From Alphaproteobacteria bacterium (GTDB taxonomy: Bacteria > Pseudomonadota > Alphaproteobacteria > RF32 > CAG-239), in NCBI GenBank assembly GCA_017626035.1, contig JAGAJR010000026.1, positions 62,001 to 126,000 on the forward strand: 64,000 nucleotides of DNA, given 5' to 3'. This document shows, in pieces, positions 43,966-52,023 of the stretch. The number at the start of each line of letters is the position of its first letter. Positions within the stretch are counted from its first letter, which is position 1. The notes under the pieces were generated by a model. It made no database searches. It worked only from the letters and a program-made list of their open reading frames with translations, and had not been told where the DNA came from. The position numbers and the translations under genes are program-made.

Positions 43966-45228
43966 TCAGGCCTTTATCATTTTAGCGACGGCATTGTAAT
44001 CCGGGTATCCGTCAATGGAGCCGAGCAAGGCATAAGTCGGAGTGGAAGAGAAAATATTTTGGGCGATTGTGCGAATGTCTTCTTTGGTAACATTTTCGAT
44101 TTTTTCAACCATTTCCTCAACCGGAATAATCCGGTTAAACAGCAATAGCTGTCGAGCCAGAATTTCGGCGGAAGAGGAAGAACTTTCCAAGGTCATGAGC
44201 ATACTTGCTTTCAGTTGGGTCTTGGCTCTTTTGAGTTCGGTATCTGAAACGGTTTCATTACAGATTTTTTTGATTTCATCGCCGATGACAGGCATCAGTT
44301 GTTTCAGTTCCTCGTTGGTTGTTCCGGCATAAATTCCGAACAGCCCGTCTTGAATGTGAGAGTTGGTAAAGCTGTAAACCGTATAAACAAGCCCGCGTTT
44401 TTCGCGTATTTCCAAAAACAGGCGGGAAGTCATTCCGCCGCCGAAAATGGTGGAGAAAATCAGTCCCGGATAGTAGTTGTCTCCGGAGTATTTAATACCT
44501 TTGAAACCCAAGACCATGTGGGCTTGTTCAATATCTCGTTTTTCGGCATAGAAACCGCCTTCGTAATGTTGTTTTTCCATGATGATTTTGTTTTTCGGCT
44601 GAATTTGGCTCAGGCGTTTTTCCACCATGTTGACAAAGTCTTGATGTTCAATGTTGCCGACAGCACAAACAGCCATATTTTCGGCGGCATAATTGTTCTT
44701 CATATAAGCCTGCAAGGTTTCTTTGCCGAAGGAGCGGACTTTTTCTTCCGGTCCGAGAATGGTGCGTCCCAGCGGTTGTCCGGGAAAAGCTTTTTCCTGC
44801 AGGTAGTCAAAAATAATGTCATCAGGCGTGTCAATGGTTTGTTTTATCTCCTGAATAACAACTTCACGTTCTTTGATGAGTTCTTCTTCGGGAAAGGTTG
44901 GAGCTGCAACCAAATCGGTCAGAATGTCAATGGCCAGTTCCGCATCGTTTTTCAGCATTTTAGCGAAGAAGGCGGTAAATTCGCGGGAAGTGTAAGCGTT
45001 GCTCTGTCCGCCGACGTCCTCAAATTCTTCGGAAATTTGCAGATAGTTGCGTTTTTGCGTCCCTTTAAAAACCATATGTTCCAAAAAGTGGGAAATGCCG
45101 TTCATATCTTGAGTTTCAAAAGCAGAACCGGTGTTAACCCAAATGCCTAAAGAAACTGTTTCCGTCTGTGGTCTGGAGGAGGTAATAATTCTTAAGCCGT
45201 TTTTCAGCGTGCTGATTTGTGCATCCAT
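43966..45228 (-). CDS. M16-family zinc peptidase (processing peptidase-like)
   Basis: The 420-residue protein has the inverted zinc motif HFLEH (GISHFLEHMVFKGT, near residue 44) with the downstream Glu in EREVVIQEIKQTIDTPDD. The C-terminal half has the R/Y pair context GMTSRLFLEIREKRGLVYTVYSF. It resembles mitochondrial processing peptidase beta and bacterial homologues of that family; its substrates are unknown. It is the first gene of the minus-strand run with ispH, the AlbA_2 gene and rnhA. Confidence 0.92.
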   Translation of the reverse strand: MDAQISTLKNGLRIITSSRPQTETVSLGIWVNTGSAFETQDMNGISHFLEHMVFKGTQKRNYLQISEEFEDVGGQSNAYTSREFTAFFAKMLKNDAELAIDILTDLVAAPTFPEEELIKEREVVIQEIKQTIDTPDDIIFDYLQEKAFPGQPLGRTILGPEEKVRSFGKETLQAYMKNNYAAENMAVCAVGNIEHQDFVNMVEKRLSQIQPKNKIIMEKQHYEGGFYAEKRDIEQAHMVLGFKGIKYSGDNYYPGLIFSTIFGGGMTSRLFLEIREKRGLVYTVYSFTNSHIQDGLFGIYAGTTNEELKQLMPVIGDEIKKICNETVSDTELKRAKTQLKASMLMTLESSSSSAEILARQLLLFNRIIPVEEMVEKIENVTKEDIRTIAQNIFSSTPTYALLGSIDGYPDYNAVAKMIKA

Positions 45229-45311
45229 AAAGTTATAATCCTAAATCTTGTTGTAATCTTTCAAAATATTATCTAATAATATAAACAAATAAAATTTAGA
45301 AAGGAAGAAAA

Positions 45312-45995
45312 ATGATAGATGATGCTCCGAAATTTGCAGTTGTTCTCTCCGGTTGCGGCGTGTTTGACGGTTCTGAAATCCATGAGGCGGTTATGACACT
45401 GTTGGCGATTGATGAAACAGGCTGCAAATATCAGTGTTTTGCTCCGAATACATGGCAGGCAAAAACCGTTGACCATTTTACCGGAAATGCCACCGCTTTG
45501 GCCGGAGATGACGAAAACCGCAATGTGTTGGCGGAATCCGCCCGTATTGCCCGCGGAGACATCAAAGACCTTTCAACCTTCGATGCCAAGGATTTTGATG
45601 CAATTATCTTTCCGGGCGGTTTTGGTGCCGCAATGAATTTGAGCGATTTTGCCGTTAAAGGTCCGGCTTGTGAGGTGAATACGGAAGTGGAACGGGCGAT
45701 AAAAGACGCTTATCAGGAAAGAATTGTCATTGCTGCCATGTGCATTGCTCCGACGGTAATTGCCAGAGTATTAGGGAAAAACAAAATTACGGTTACAATC
45801 GGCAAAGATAAAGCTATTGCTGCCGGAATTAATAAAATGGGAGCCTTTCACGAAGACAAGGAAGCAACGGAAGTTTGTGTCGATGAGGAAAACCGGATTG
45901 TAACCACGCCATGTTATATGTTGGGAAAATCAATCAAGGATATTCGGGAAGGAACCCGCAATATGATTGATGAAATTCTGGAACTGATAGATTAA
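45312..45995 (+). CDS. elbB: ElbB glyoxalase (DJ-1/PfpI family)
   Basis: The 227-residue protein matches ElbB (SCRP-27A): FAVVLSGCGVFDGSEIHEAVMTL, IIFPGGFGAAMNLSDFA, and the nucleophilic Cys in IAAMCIAPTVIARVLG. ElbB has glyoxalase activity in vitro and is associated with isoprenoid synthesis. AAGGAAG precedes the ATG. Confidence 0.9.
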   Translation: MIDDAPKFAVVLSGCGVFDGSEIHEAVMTLLAIDETGCKYQCFAPNTWQAKTVDHFTGNATALAGDDENRNVLAESARIARGDIKDLSTFDAKDFDAIIFPGGFGAAMNLSDFAVKGPACEVNTEVERAIKDAYQERIVIAAMCIAPTVIARVLGKNKITVTIGKDKAIAAGINKMGAFHEDKEATEVCVDEENRIVTTPCYMLGKSIKDIREGTRNMIDEILELID

Positions 45996-46027
45996 AAAAA
46001 ACTTCCCTCATTGGAGGGGAGTTTTTT
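45995..46027. terminator. Bidirectional terminator between elbB and the cysteine-rich gene
   Basis: AAAACTTCCCTC pairs with GAGGGGAGTTTT (one U-G pair), with A and T runs on both sides, between convergent genes. Confidence 0.8.
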
Positions 46028-46283
46028 AATTGCAGCTTTTTATCGCGTCAAATAAGATTTTGTAAGTTTCGGCAACTTTTTCGGCGGTGTAAGTTCTGCC
46101 TTCAATCAATGTTTTGCAGAGTTCAAAAGCCATTTCCTTATCACTGATGCCATGACATCCGCAATCACAATTACAATTGCATCCGCAAGTGCATTCTTTT
46201 CCTTCCTGACAGCCGCAGGTGCAGGTTTCATCGCATCCGCAACCGCAAGAGCATTTGTTTTTTTCATTATGACAATTACACAT
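46026..46283 (-). CDS. Metallothionein-like cysteine-rich small protein
   Basis: The first 43 of 85 residues contain 16 Cys, nearly all in CxC or CxCxC steps, with two His. This is a composition typical of metal-binding proteins. The second half (about 46-85, SDKEMAFELCKTLIEGRTYTAEKVAETYKILFDAIKSC) is helical with two more Cys. No signal peptide is present. I know no exact family. It lies 23 bases behind trxB on the same strand, so co-expression with thioredoxin reductase is likely. Metal storage or redox buffering is inferred. Confidence 0.75.
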   Translation of the reverse strand: MCNCHNEKNKCSCGCGCDETCTCGCQEGKECTCGCNCNCDCGCHGISDKEMAFELCKTLIEGRTYTAEKVAETYKILFDAIKSCN

Positions 46284-46306
46284 TTCAGTTCAATCCTTGC
46301 TGTTAA

Positions 46307-47245
46307 TTAAAGTCTGCTTAAATAGCGTTCAGCTTCGAGTGCCGCCATACATCCGCTTCCGGCGGCGACAACGGCTTGGCGGAATTTTGCGTTTTGGACG
46401 TCTCCCGCCGCAAAAATCCCCGGAACACTGGTTTGGCAGCTGTCCGGCTTGGTTATAATATAACCTTCGGAATCTAAGTCAAGCTGTCCTTTAAATAAAT
46501 CCGTGTTCGGGTGGTGTCCGATAGCAATAAATACACCGTCAATGTTGATGGTTTTCATTGTATCGGTTTTGACATTTTTCAGTTTTAATGCCGTTACGCC
46601 TCTCGGGTTGTCAGAACCGATAATATCTTCCACAACGGAATCCCATTCGACAATGACTTTTTTATTGTTAAAAAGTCTTTCCTGCATGGTTTTGTCTGCA
46701 CGGAGCTGATCTCTGCGGTGGACGAGCGTTACGGTATTGGCGAAGTTGGTTAAATACAGGGCTTCTTCAACGGCGGAATTTCCGCCTCCGATGACGGCAA
46801 CATCTCGGTTGCGGTAAAAGAAACCGTCGCAGGTGGCACAGGCCGAAACTCCGAATCCGCGGAATTTCTCTTCATTTTTTAAGCCCAGCCAGCGGGCGGA
46901 AGCTCCGGTGGAAATGATGATTGTTTGGCCGGTGAAGACATGGCTGTTTTCAGAACTGCAATAAAACGGAGATTTTGACAAATCTATTTCCGTTATGGTG
47001 TCCTCAACAATCCGAACGCCGATTTTTTCTGCCTGTTCTTTCATTTTGAGCATTAACTCTCCGCCGTTTACGGGTTGCGGAAATCCGGGAAAGTTTTCAA
47101 CATCTGTGGTTATGGTCAGTTGTCCGCCGATTTGCGGTCCGGCAACCAAAACAGGGTTTAATCCGGCTCTGGCGGCGTAAATGCCGGCGGTGTATCCGGC
47201 CGGTCCGGAGCCGATAATAAGAACTTTTGTATTAAATTCAGCCAT
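46307..47245 (-). CDS. trxB: Thioredoxin-disulfide reductase
   Basis: This FAD enzyme reduces thioredoxin with NADPH. The 312 residues show the FAD site IIGSGPAGYTAGIYAARAGL, the redox pair in SACATCDGFFY (near residue 137), the NADPH site VIGGGNSAVEEALYL and the C-terminal GIFAAGDVQNAKFRQAVVAAGSG. The length is typical. It may also power the thioredoxin-like proteins of the ars operon. Confidence 0.96.
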   Translation of the reverse strand: MAEFNTKVLIIGSGPAGYTAGIYAARAGLNPVLVAGPQIGGQLTITTDVENFPGFPQPVNGGELMLKMKEQAEKIGVRIVEDTITEIDLSKSPFYCSSENSHVFTGQTIIISTGASARWLGLKNEEKFRGFGVSACATCDGFFYRNRDVAVIGGGNSAVEEALYLTNFANTVTLVHRRDQLRADKTMQERLFNNKKVIVEWDSVVEDIIGSDNPRGVTALKLKNVKTDTMKTINIDGVFIAIGHHPNTDLFKGQLDLDSEGYIITKPDSCQTSVPGIFAAGDVQNAKFRQAVVAAGSGCMAALEAERYLSRL

Positions 47246-47307
47246 AGTGGTACTCCTGTATCTTTGTTTTTTAAGGTACAGTCCGCCAAGGTATTTTTCA
47301 AGAGATA

Positions 47308-47347
47308 TAAAAAATACTCCTCAAAATAAATTGAAGAGTATTTTTTT
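47308..47347 (-). terminator. Terminator after the 57-residue cysteine protein
   Basis: AAAATACTCCTCAA pairs with TTGAAGAGTATTTT (one mismatch) around a 6-base loop, downstream of the minus-strand small gene and upstream of trxB. Confidence 0.75.
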
Positions 47348-47360
47348 GTTGTTTGGCAGA

Positions 47361-47534
47361 CTATTTATTATTGGTATCGGAACCATTGCTGTTTGCTTTT
47401 TTATCCGGAGCGGAATCAAAATCATGCTTGATATTGTTTGGGTAAGAGCAGCCGCAGTTGTCATCGTCGCTGCAGTCGCATTTTCTGGCATAATCGTAAT
47501 GATAAGTTGTTTTAGCGTTATTATCCTGAGACAT
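47361..47534 (-). CDS. Small CxC-containing protein, 57 residues
   Basis: The minus strand encodes MSQDNNAKTTYHYDYARKCD followed by CSDDDNCGCSYPNNIKHDF and a polar tail that ends SNGSDTNNK. The four Cys sit as CDC and CGC around an acidic stretch, which looks like a small metal or Fe-S type knuckle. GGGAG lies 7 bases before the ATG, and a terminator follows the stop, so the unit is complete. A longer frame on the opposite strand (47181-47555) overlaps it but starts inside trxB and has no ribosome-binding site. Confidence 0.65.
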   Translation of the reverse strand: MSQDNNAKTTYHYDYARKCDCSDDDNCGCSYPNNIKHDFDSAPDKKANSNGSDTNNK

Positions 47535-47555
47535 CTTTTTCTCCCAATTCCATAA

Positions 47556-47590
47556 AATTAAAGCAGACTCTTTAGAATCTGCTTTAATAT
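47556..47590 (-). terminator. Terminator after greA
   Basis: A TAAAGCAGA/TCTGCTTTA hairpin lies about 30 bases past the greA stop on the minus strand. Confidence 0.6.
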
Positions 47591-47618
47591 ATTCACGAAA
47601 AAGGCAATTACAAGAAGT

Positions 47619-48092
47619 CTATTTGTAAATAACCTCTAAAATCTCAAAAGATTTTTTACCGCCCGGTGCCATATATTCGGCAATGTCGCCGACTTCTTTG
47701 CCGATGAGAGCCTTGGCTAAAGGAGAGGACAAAGAAATGCGGTTTTTGTTGATGTCGGCTTCATAGTCTCCGACAATTTGGTAGCTTTGTTCTTTGTCAT
47801 TGTCTTCGTCAACTACAACAACAGTTGCTCCGAAACGGATGATGTCTCCGCTGTTTAAAGACGGGTCGATTACCTGGGCTCTGCTGACAACGGCTTCCAA
47901 TTCCTGAATCCGTCCTTCAATGAAGCTTTGTTTTTCTTTGGCGGCGGAATATTCCGCATTTTCAGATAAATCACCATGGGAACGAGCTTCGGCAATGGCG
48001 GCGATAATGTTCGGCCGGTCAACGGCTTTGAGGTTCTTTAATTCTTGTTCCAAAGCGATAAAGCCATTTTTTGTTAAAGGGAATTTATCCAT
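47619..48092 (-). CDS. greA: Transcription elongation factor GreA
   Basis: It rescues backtracked RNA polymerase by stimulating transcript cleavage. The 157-residue protein has the N-terminal coiled coil with LTKNGFIALEQELKNLK and the tip ARSHGDLSENAEYSAAKE, and the C-terminal FKBP-like domain with SLSSPLAKALIGKEVGD. The frame extends 6 codons upstream, but the ATG at 48092, behind GGAG, fits the family. Confidence 0.95.
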   Translation of the reverse strand: MDKFPLTKNGFIALEQELKNLKAVDRPNIIAAIAEARSHGDLSENAEYSAAKEKQSFIEGRIQELEAVVSRAQVIDPSLNSGDIIRFGATVVVVDEDNDKEQSYQIVGDYEADINKNRISLSSPLAKALIGKEVGDIAEYMAPGGKKSFEILEVIYK

Positions 48093-48110
48093 TTTTTTAC
48101 TCCAATACAA

Positions 48111-48279
48111 AACCTTGCTGAAAAAATGTATTCAGCCGGGAAAGTTTAAAAAAGTTAGAAAAATTAGACTGCGAAGGGGAAAAACCCGTTCACAGCCTGA
48201 TTGTTTACGTTAATGAAGTAACTATACCATATAAAAAAAATACTGCAAGCAAAATATTCTGTTATAAAGTAGGCATATT
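48111..48279. other. Intergenic region between greA and the DUF3015 gene
   Basis: I see no gene here. It must hold the greA promoter on the minus strand. A short dyad GGGAAAAACCC lies near 48178. Confidence 0.4.
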
Positions 48280-48308
48280 TTGTATACAAAAAGGATAGGC
48301 GTGATAAT
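48280..48308 (+). promoter_or_regulatory. Promoter of the DUF3015 gene
   Basis: TTGTAT (48280-48285), a 17-base spacer and GATAAT (48303-48308) lie 36 bases before the start codon. Confidence 0.6.
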
Positions 48309-48343
48309 CTTGTCTGCGTAAATTTTATTTATGGAGACTTGTA

Positions 48344-48799
48344 ATGAAAAAAATTTATCTGGCATCTCTTATCTGTGGTGCAATGATGTTATCTTCCAAT
48401 GCCGGTGCGGTTGACAGCACAGGTTGCGGTTTGGGTTCAATGGCATGGCGTGGCCAGTCCGGTCCGGTTGCTCAGGTTTTGGCCGTAACAACCAACGGTT
48501 TGTTCTTTACACAAACATTTGGTATTACTTTCGGTACTTCCGGCTGTGATCCGAATGGTCGTATTTCCGGCGGAACAGGCAGAATGACTTTGGCATTCTT
48601 GGAAAATAACTTGGAACAGTATGCTATGGATGCTGCTGCCGGTCATGGTGAGACAATTGAAACTCTTGCCGGTATTTTGAATATGGACAGCGAGACTCTG
48701 GGTGCTAAATCCAAGCAGAATTTTGCATTTTTATTTGAAAATGAAAATGCTGATGCCGTTGATGTTACACTGAGACTGTTTCAGGTAATCGAAGCATAA
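48344..48799 (+). CDS. DUF3015-family exported protein
   Basis: The 151-residue protein has a signal peptide (MKKIYLASLICGAMMLSSNAGA) and the family pattern GCGLGSMAWRGQSGPVAQVLAVTTN, with further TFGITFGTSGC. The function is unknown. Elsewhere such proteins are often found next to DUF4105 proteins, as here, which suggests a shared envelope role. A strong promoter and its own terminator frame it. Confidence 0.88.
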   Translation: MKKIYLASLICGAMMLSSNAGAVDSTGCGLGSMAWRGQSGPVAQVLAVTTNGLFFTQTFGITFGTSGCDPNGRISGGTGRMTLAFLENNLEQYAMDAAAGHGETIETLAGILNMDSETLGAKSKQNFAFLFENENADAVDVTLRLFQVIEA

Positions 48800-48810
48800 T
48801 TTATTAAGGG

Positions 48811-48849
48811 AAAAGGCCGCCTTATGCGTTTGTTAAGGCGGCTTTTTTT
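48811..48849 (+). terminator. Terminator between the DUF3015 and DUF4105 genes
   Basis: AAAAGGCCGCCTTA pairs with TAAGGCGGCTTTTT and ends in a T run, only 5 bases before the next start codon. The DUF4105 gene is thus reached mainly by read-through or by an internal promoter. Confidence 0.85.
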
Positions 48850-48854
48850 GTAAT

Positions 48855-50666
48855 ATGCGGATATTTTTTCTGATAGCGTTTTTTCTTTTTTGCGTGCCGG
48901 AGGCAAGGGCGGAAGTCCTGTCTTCCGAAAATGAGGCGTGGCTGTCTCTTGTGCACTATCGTCCGAAATCTTTCGGCGGATATGAAAGCACGGTTGATTC
49001 AGAGACTTTCTTTTTAAGTCCGGAGGGAAAAACGAATCCTCAGGCAGAGCTTGAAGCGACCATTGCTTTGTTTAATTCGGGAGATGATGAGAAAAAATGT
49101 TTGTTTCCGGCTCGTTATAAATTATTGAAGTCTCACGACGTTGATGTGGGAAAATATCCGAAGTGCAAGGATTATGAGGAGTTTTATCAGGATTTGCATC
49201 CGGCCGGGGTTACTCTTTTGTTTACAAATGCTTATATGAATAATCCGTCGTCATTATTCGGGCATACGCTTTTGCGGATAGATACCGGACGAAAAGGAAC
49301 GCAGCTTTTGGCTCACGGAGCTAATTACGGAGCTTTTACCGCCGGGCAGGAAAACAGTGTTTTGTTTGCCGTTTTGGGATTAACCGGAGGATATTACGGC
49401 GGTTTTACCGTAAAACCGTATTATGATATTATCAATACGTATAACAATATCGAAAACAGGGATATTTGGGAATTTAATCTGGATTTCACGCCTGAGGAAT
49501 TGGACTTTTTTGTGGCTCATTTGTGGGAGATAGGGCATACGCAGACCAGATATTATTTCTTTACGCAGAATTGTTCTTATATGCTGATGGAAACTTTGGA
49601 TGCGGTTCGCCCATCTTTGCATCTGTCTGATGAATTTCCGGTTCAAACCATTCCTTTGGATACAATTAAAGCCGTAGTTTCTCGTCCGGGATTGATTAAA
49701 AGCGTGAATTATCGTCCGTCCCGCCAGGCAAAAATCATTTATCGTGTTTCACAAATGAACGATACGCAATATGATGCTTTTTTAGAAGCGGTTAAACACC
49801 AAAACTGGTCTTTGGAAGGGTTGAACGATGATGAAAAAGCCGATGTTTTGGAAACGGCTTATCAATATATTCAATATCAATATGTGGCGAAAGATTTGGA
49901 ACTCGGCGATTATCGCAAGCGGAGTTTTAAGGCCTTGACGACCCGCAATAAAATTGAGGTTAAAGAATATTTTGAGGAACTCAAAGAAGGAAAAAGCCCT
50001 GCGGAAGCTCATGATTCAATGCGTGCGTCGGTTGGTTTCGGTGTTCACAACGGAGACGGTTTTCAGGAAGTATCTTATCGTCCGGCGTATAATTCCCTGA
50101 CGGACGACAGTTACGGAATGTTATCGGGAGCGGAAATTAATTTTCTGAACGTGTCCGCACGCCATTATGACCGTCGGGATAATTATGTTTTGCAAAATTT
50201 TGATTTGGTCGGGATTAAGTCTTTGTTTCCGTTTAATGATATGTTTTTTCCTTTTTCTTACAATATAGAAGCGGGAATTCAGCGGGAAATGAATCCGCAA
50301 ACGGAAGAGGAGGGATATGTCTTTAATCTTGTTGTCGGCGGCGGTGTGTCTCATAATATTACCGATAATCTTTTGCTTTATGCCTTAGTCAATAATCATT
50401 TGGCTTACGGCGGTTTTGTTCCGCACAATCAGTGGGCCGGTTTGGGCTTTGTCGGCGGAATTTATGGCAACTGGGGCAAAGTCCGTTTGTTGGCTGAGGC
50501 GGAGAAAGTTTTGGCTACCAGTCATTTTGCCGACAAGATGAAATATAAAATTGAGGCAGCGTATGGGTTAAGCCGAAACACGGCAATCGCGTTAAATTAT
50601 ACCTACCATCAAAATTACGGGCATGATTTGGATGAAACGATGATTTCCTTAAGGCAGCATTTCTAG
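48855..50666 (+). CDS. DUF4105-family outer-envelope protein
   Basis: The 603-residue protein has a signal peptide (MRIFFLIAFFLFCVPEARA). The DUF4105 core spans about residues 110-330, with TLLFTNAYMNNPSSLFGHTLLRI, the conserved NCSYMLMETLD, and a His/Cys arrangement that could be catalytic. The last 220 residues alternate hydrophobic and polar residues and end in F, like an outer-membrane beta barrel (final residues RQHF). The ATG overlaps the region just after the terminator and lacks a strong Shine-Dalgarno site. Function unknown. Confidence 0.82.
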   Translation: MRIFFLIAFFLFCVPEARAEVLSSENEAWLSLVHYRPKSFGGYESTVDSETFFLSPEGKTNPQAELEATIALFNSGDDEKKCLFPARYKLLKSHDVDVGKYPKCKDYEEFYQDLHPAGVTLLFTNAYMNNPSSLFGHTLLRIDTGRKGTQLLAHGANYGAFTAGQENSVLFAVLGLTGGYYGGFTVKPYYDIINTYNNIENRDIWEFNLDFTPEELDFFVAHLWEIGHTQTRYYFFTQNCSYMLMETLDAVRPSLHLSDEFPVQTIPLDTIKAVVSRPGLIKSVNYRPSRQAKIIYRVSQMNDTQYDAFLEAVKHQNWSLEGLNDDEKADVLETAYQYIQYQYVAKDLELGDYRKRSFKALTTRNKIEVKEYFEELKEGKSPAEAHDSMRASVGFGVHNGDGFQEVSYRPAYNSLTDDSYGMLSGAEINFLNVSARHYDRRDNYVLQNFDLVGIKSLFPFNDMFFPFSYNIEAGIQREMNPQTEEEGYVFNLVVGGGVSHNITDNLLLYALVNNHLAYGGFVPHNQWAGLGFVGGIYGNWGKVRLLAEAEKVLATSHFADKMKYKIEAAYGLSRNTAIALNYTYHQNYGHDLDETMISLRQHF

Positions 50667-50667
50667 A

Positions 50668-51426
50668 TTAGCGGCTGGACGGGTATAAACTTATCCGGCG
50701 AGGCGGGATGTTTTCATCCGCGTTGACTTGAGGTTCATGAACAGCCTGAGGAATGGCGTTTACGGAAGCGGCGAATTCCCGAGCCTTTTCTTTGTGTCCG
50801 CTTCCCCGGGCTTCCACTTGCAAGTTGGCTCCCGAGTTTAAGTTTCCGATAAGATAAGTGTATTGTTTTTCTTCATCATCATAAGCCAGAAAAGAACTGT
50901 TATTGATAATAATCAGTTTGAAGCGTTCCAACGGAAGTTTTTGATTGTTCAGAGCCTGAATTTGCGGATTTTCTTTGTTTTCCGGATTAGATTTTTTTGT
51001 TATCAGACTGTCGGTCTTTGAAACGGCATCTTGATTTTGGCTGAAGTTAAATTCAAGGCTGTGATTGTCTCCGTTCTTGGTGCCTTGCAGGGAAAGAACA
51101 TCTTCCTGCTGCATTTGTTTTACGGCATCTTCAAATTTTTCGGAAAGCTTTTTAGAGGCTTTGGATAAGGTTTGGTCTTTTTCAATCGCTTCCATAACCG
51201 GTGTTATCGAATTGAAGAAGTTTCCCATTGTTGCTTCAATGGATTGGGTAATCTGCGGTATGACTTCGCTAAAAGTTTTATTCATCTCGTTGACGGAATT
51301 AATCATGTCTTCGTTGCTTTTTTGCAGGGCTTTTTCAATATCCGGCGTGAGTAATTCATTGTCTTGAGCCATGGCTGAAGATATGCTCAGAAAAAAAGAT
51401 AAGATAAATAAGGTTGGTTTCATCAT
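50668..51426 (-). CDS. Exported coiled-coil protein of unknown function
   Basis: The 252-residue protein starts MMKPTLFILSFFLSISSAMAQ, a signal peptide. A helical region (about 25-120, KSNEDMINSVNEMNKTFSEV ... SKKLSEKFEDAVKQMQQED) follows, then a polar linker and a small beta-rich end (SFLAYDDEEKQYTYLIGNLN) with an Arg/Pro tail. No family is recognised. It converges on the DUF4105 gene with 1 base between the stops. The ATG at 51426 fits the signal peptide; the frame upstream does not. Confidence 0.72.
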   Translation of the reverse strand: MMKPTLFILSFFLSISSAMAQDNELLTPDIEKALQKSNEDMINSVNEMNKTFSEVIPQITQSIEATMGNFFNSITPVMEAIEKDQTLSKASKKLSEKFEDAVKQMQQEDVLSLQGTKNGDNHSLEFNFSQNQDAVSKTDSLITKKSNPENKENPQIQALNNQKLPLERFKLIIINNSSFLAYDDEEKQYTYLIGNLNSGANLQVEARGSGHKEKAREFAASVNAIPQAVHEPQVNADENIPPRRISLYPSSR

Positions 51427-51558
51427 CGCTGCCTTTTCAGATTGTTGGTTTGAGATGAATCTAATGTAAAATATCACGGAAAGCAATATATATTACAGTT
51501 GATTTTTTGGATATATGCGTTATTCTGGCGGCAATTGCCAAAATGAAAGGATATGAAA

Positions 51559-52011
51559 ATGTTAAGAGAAGACTTACAAAAAGCTTTGAAAGAATCTATG
51601 TTGAACAAAGATATGAACACGGTTGCCGCTGTTCGTCTGATTATTGCCGGTATGAAAGAAAAAGATGTGGATGCCCGCGGAAAAGGACAGAAAGAAGCAA
51701 CCGAAGCCGAACTGTTGTCGATGATGCAAGGCATGATTAAGCAACGCCGCGATTCAATCAAAATGTATGTTGACGGAAACCGTCAGGATTTGGCAGACAA
51801 AGAGCAGAACGAAATTACCGTAATTGAAAAGTTTTTGCCGAAACAGATGAACGATGCCGAAATTGAAACGGCCGTTAAAGCTATTATTGCCGAAACCGGA
51901 GCCGCTTCAATGAAAGATATGGGCAAAGTTATGGGGGCTTTGAAAGGCAAATATGCCGGACAGCTGGATATGGGAAAAGCCAACGGCATTATTAAATCTT
52001 TATTGGGCTAG
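51559..52011 (+). CDS. yqeY: GatB/YqeY-domain protein
   Basis: The 150-residue protein is the stand-alone YqeY type, related to the tail domain of the GatB amidotransferase subunit, which binds tRNA. Motifs are LREDLQKALKESMLNKD, TVAAVRLIIAGMKEKDVDARG and the ending KDMGKVMGALKGKYAGQLDMGKAN. Its role is unsettled. The ATG at 51559 is spaced well from AAAGG. It lies 12 bases before dnaG. Confidence 0.88.
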   Translation: MLREDLQKALKESMLNKDMNTVAAVRLIIAGMKEKDVDARGKGQKEATEAELLSMMQGMIKQRRDSIKMYVDGNRQDLADKEQNEITVIEKFLPKQMNDAEIETAVKAIIAETGAASMKDMGKVMGALKGKYAGQLDMGKANGIIKSLLG

Positions 52012-52023
52012 TTTAGGCTGTAA

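Noticed and set aside
47181-47555. 124-residue hydrophobic plus-strand frame
   Set aside because: It starts inside trxB on the opposite strand, lacks a ribosome-binding site and is the complement of the better supported 57-residue cysteine gene.
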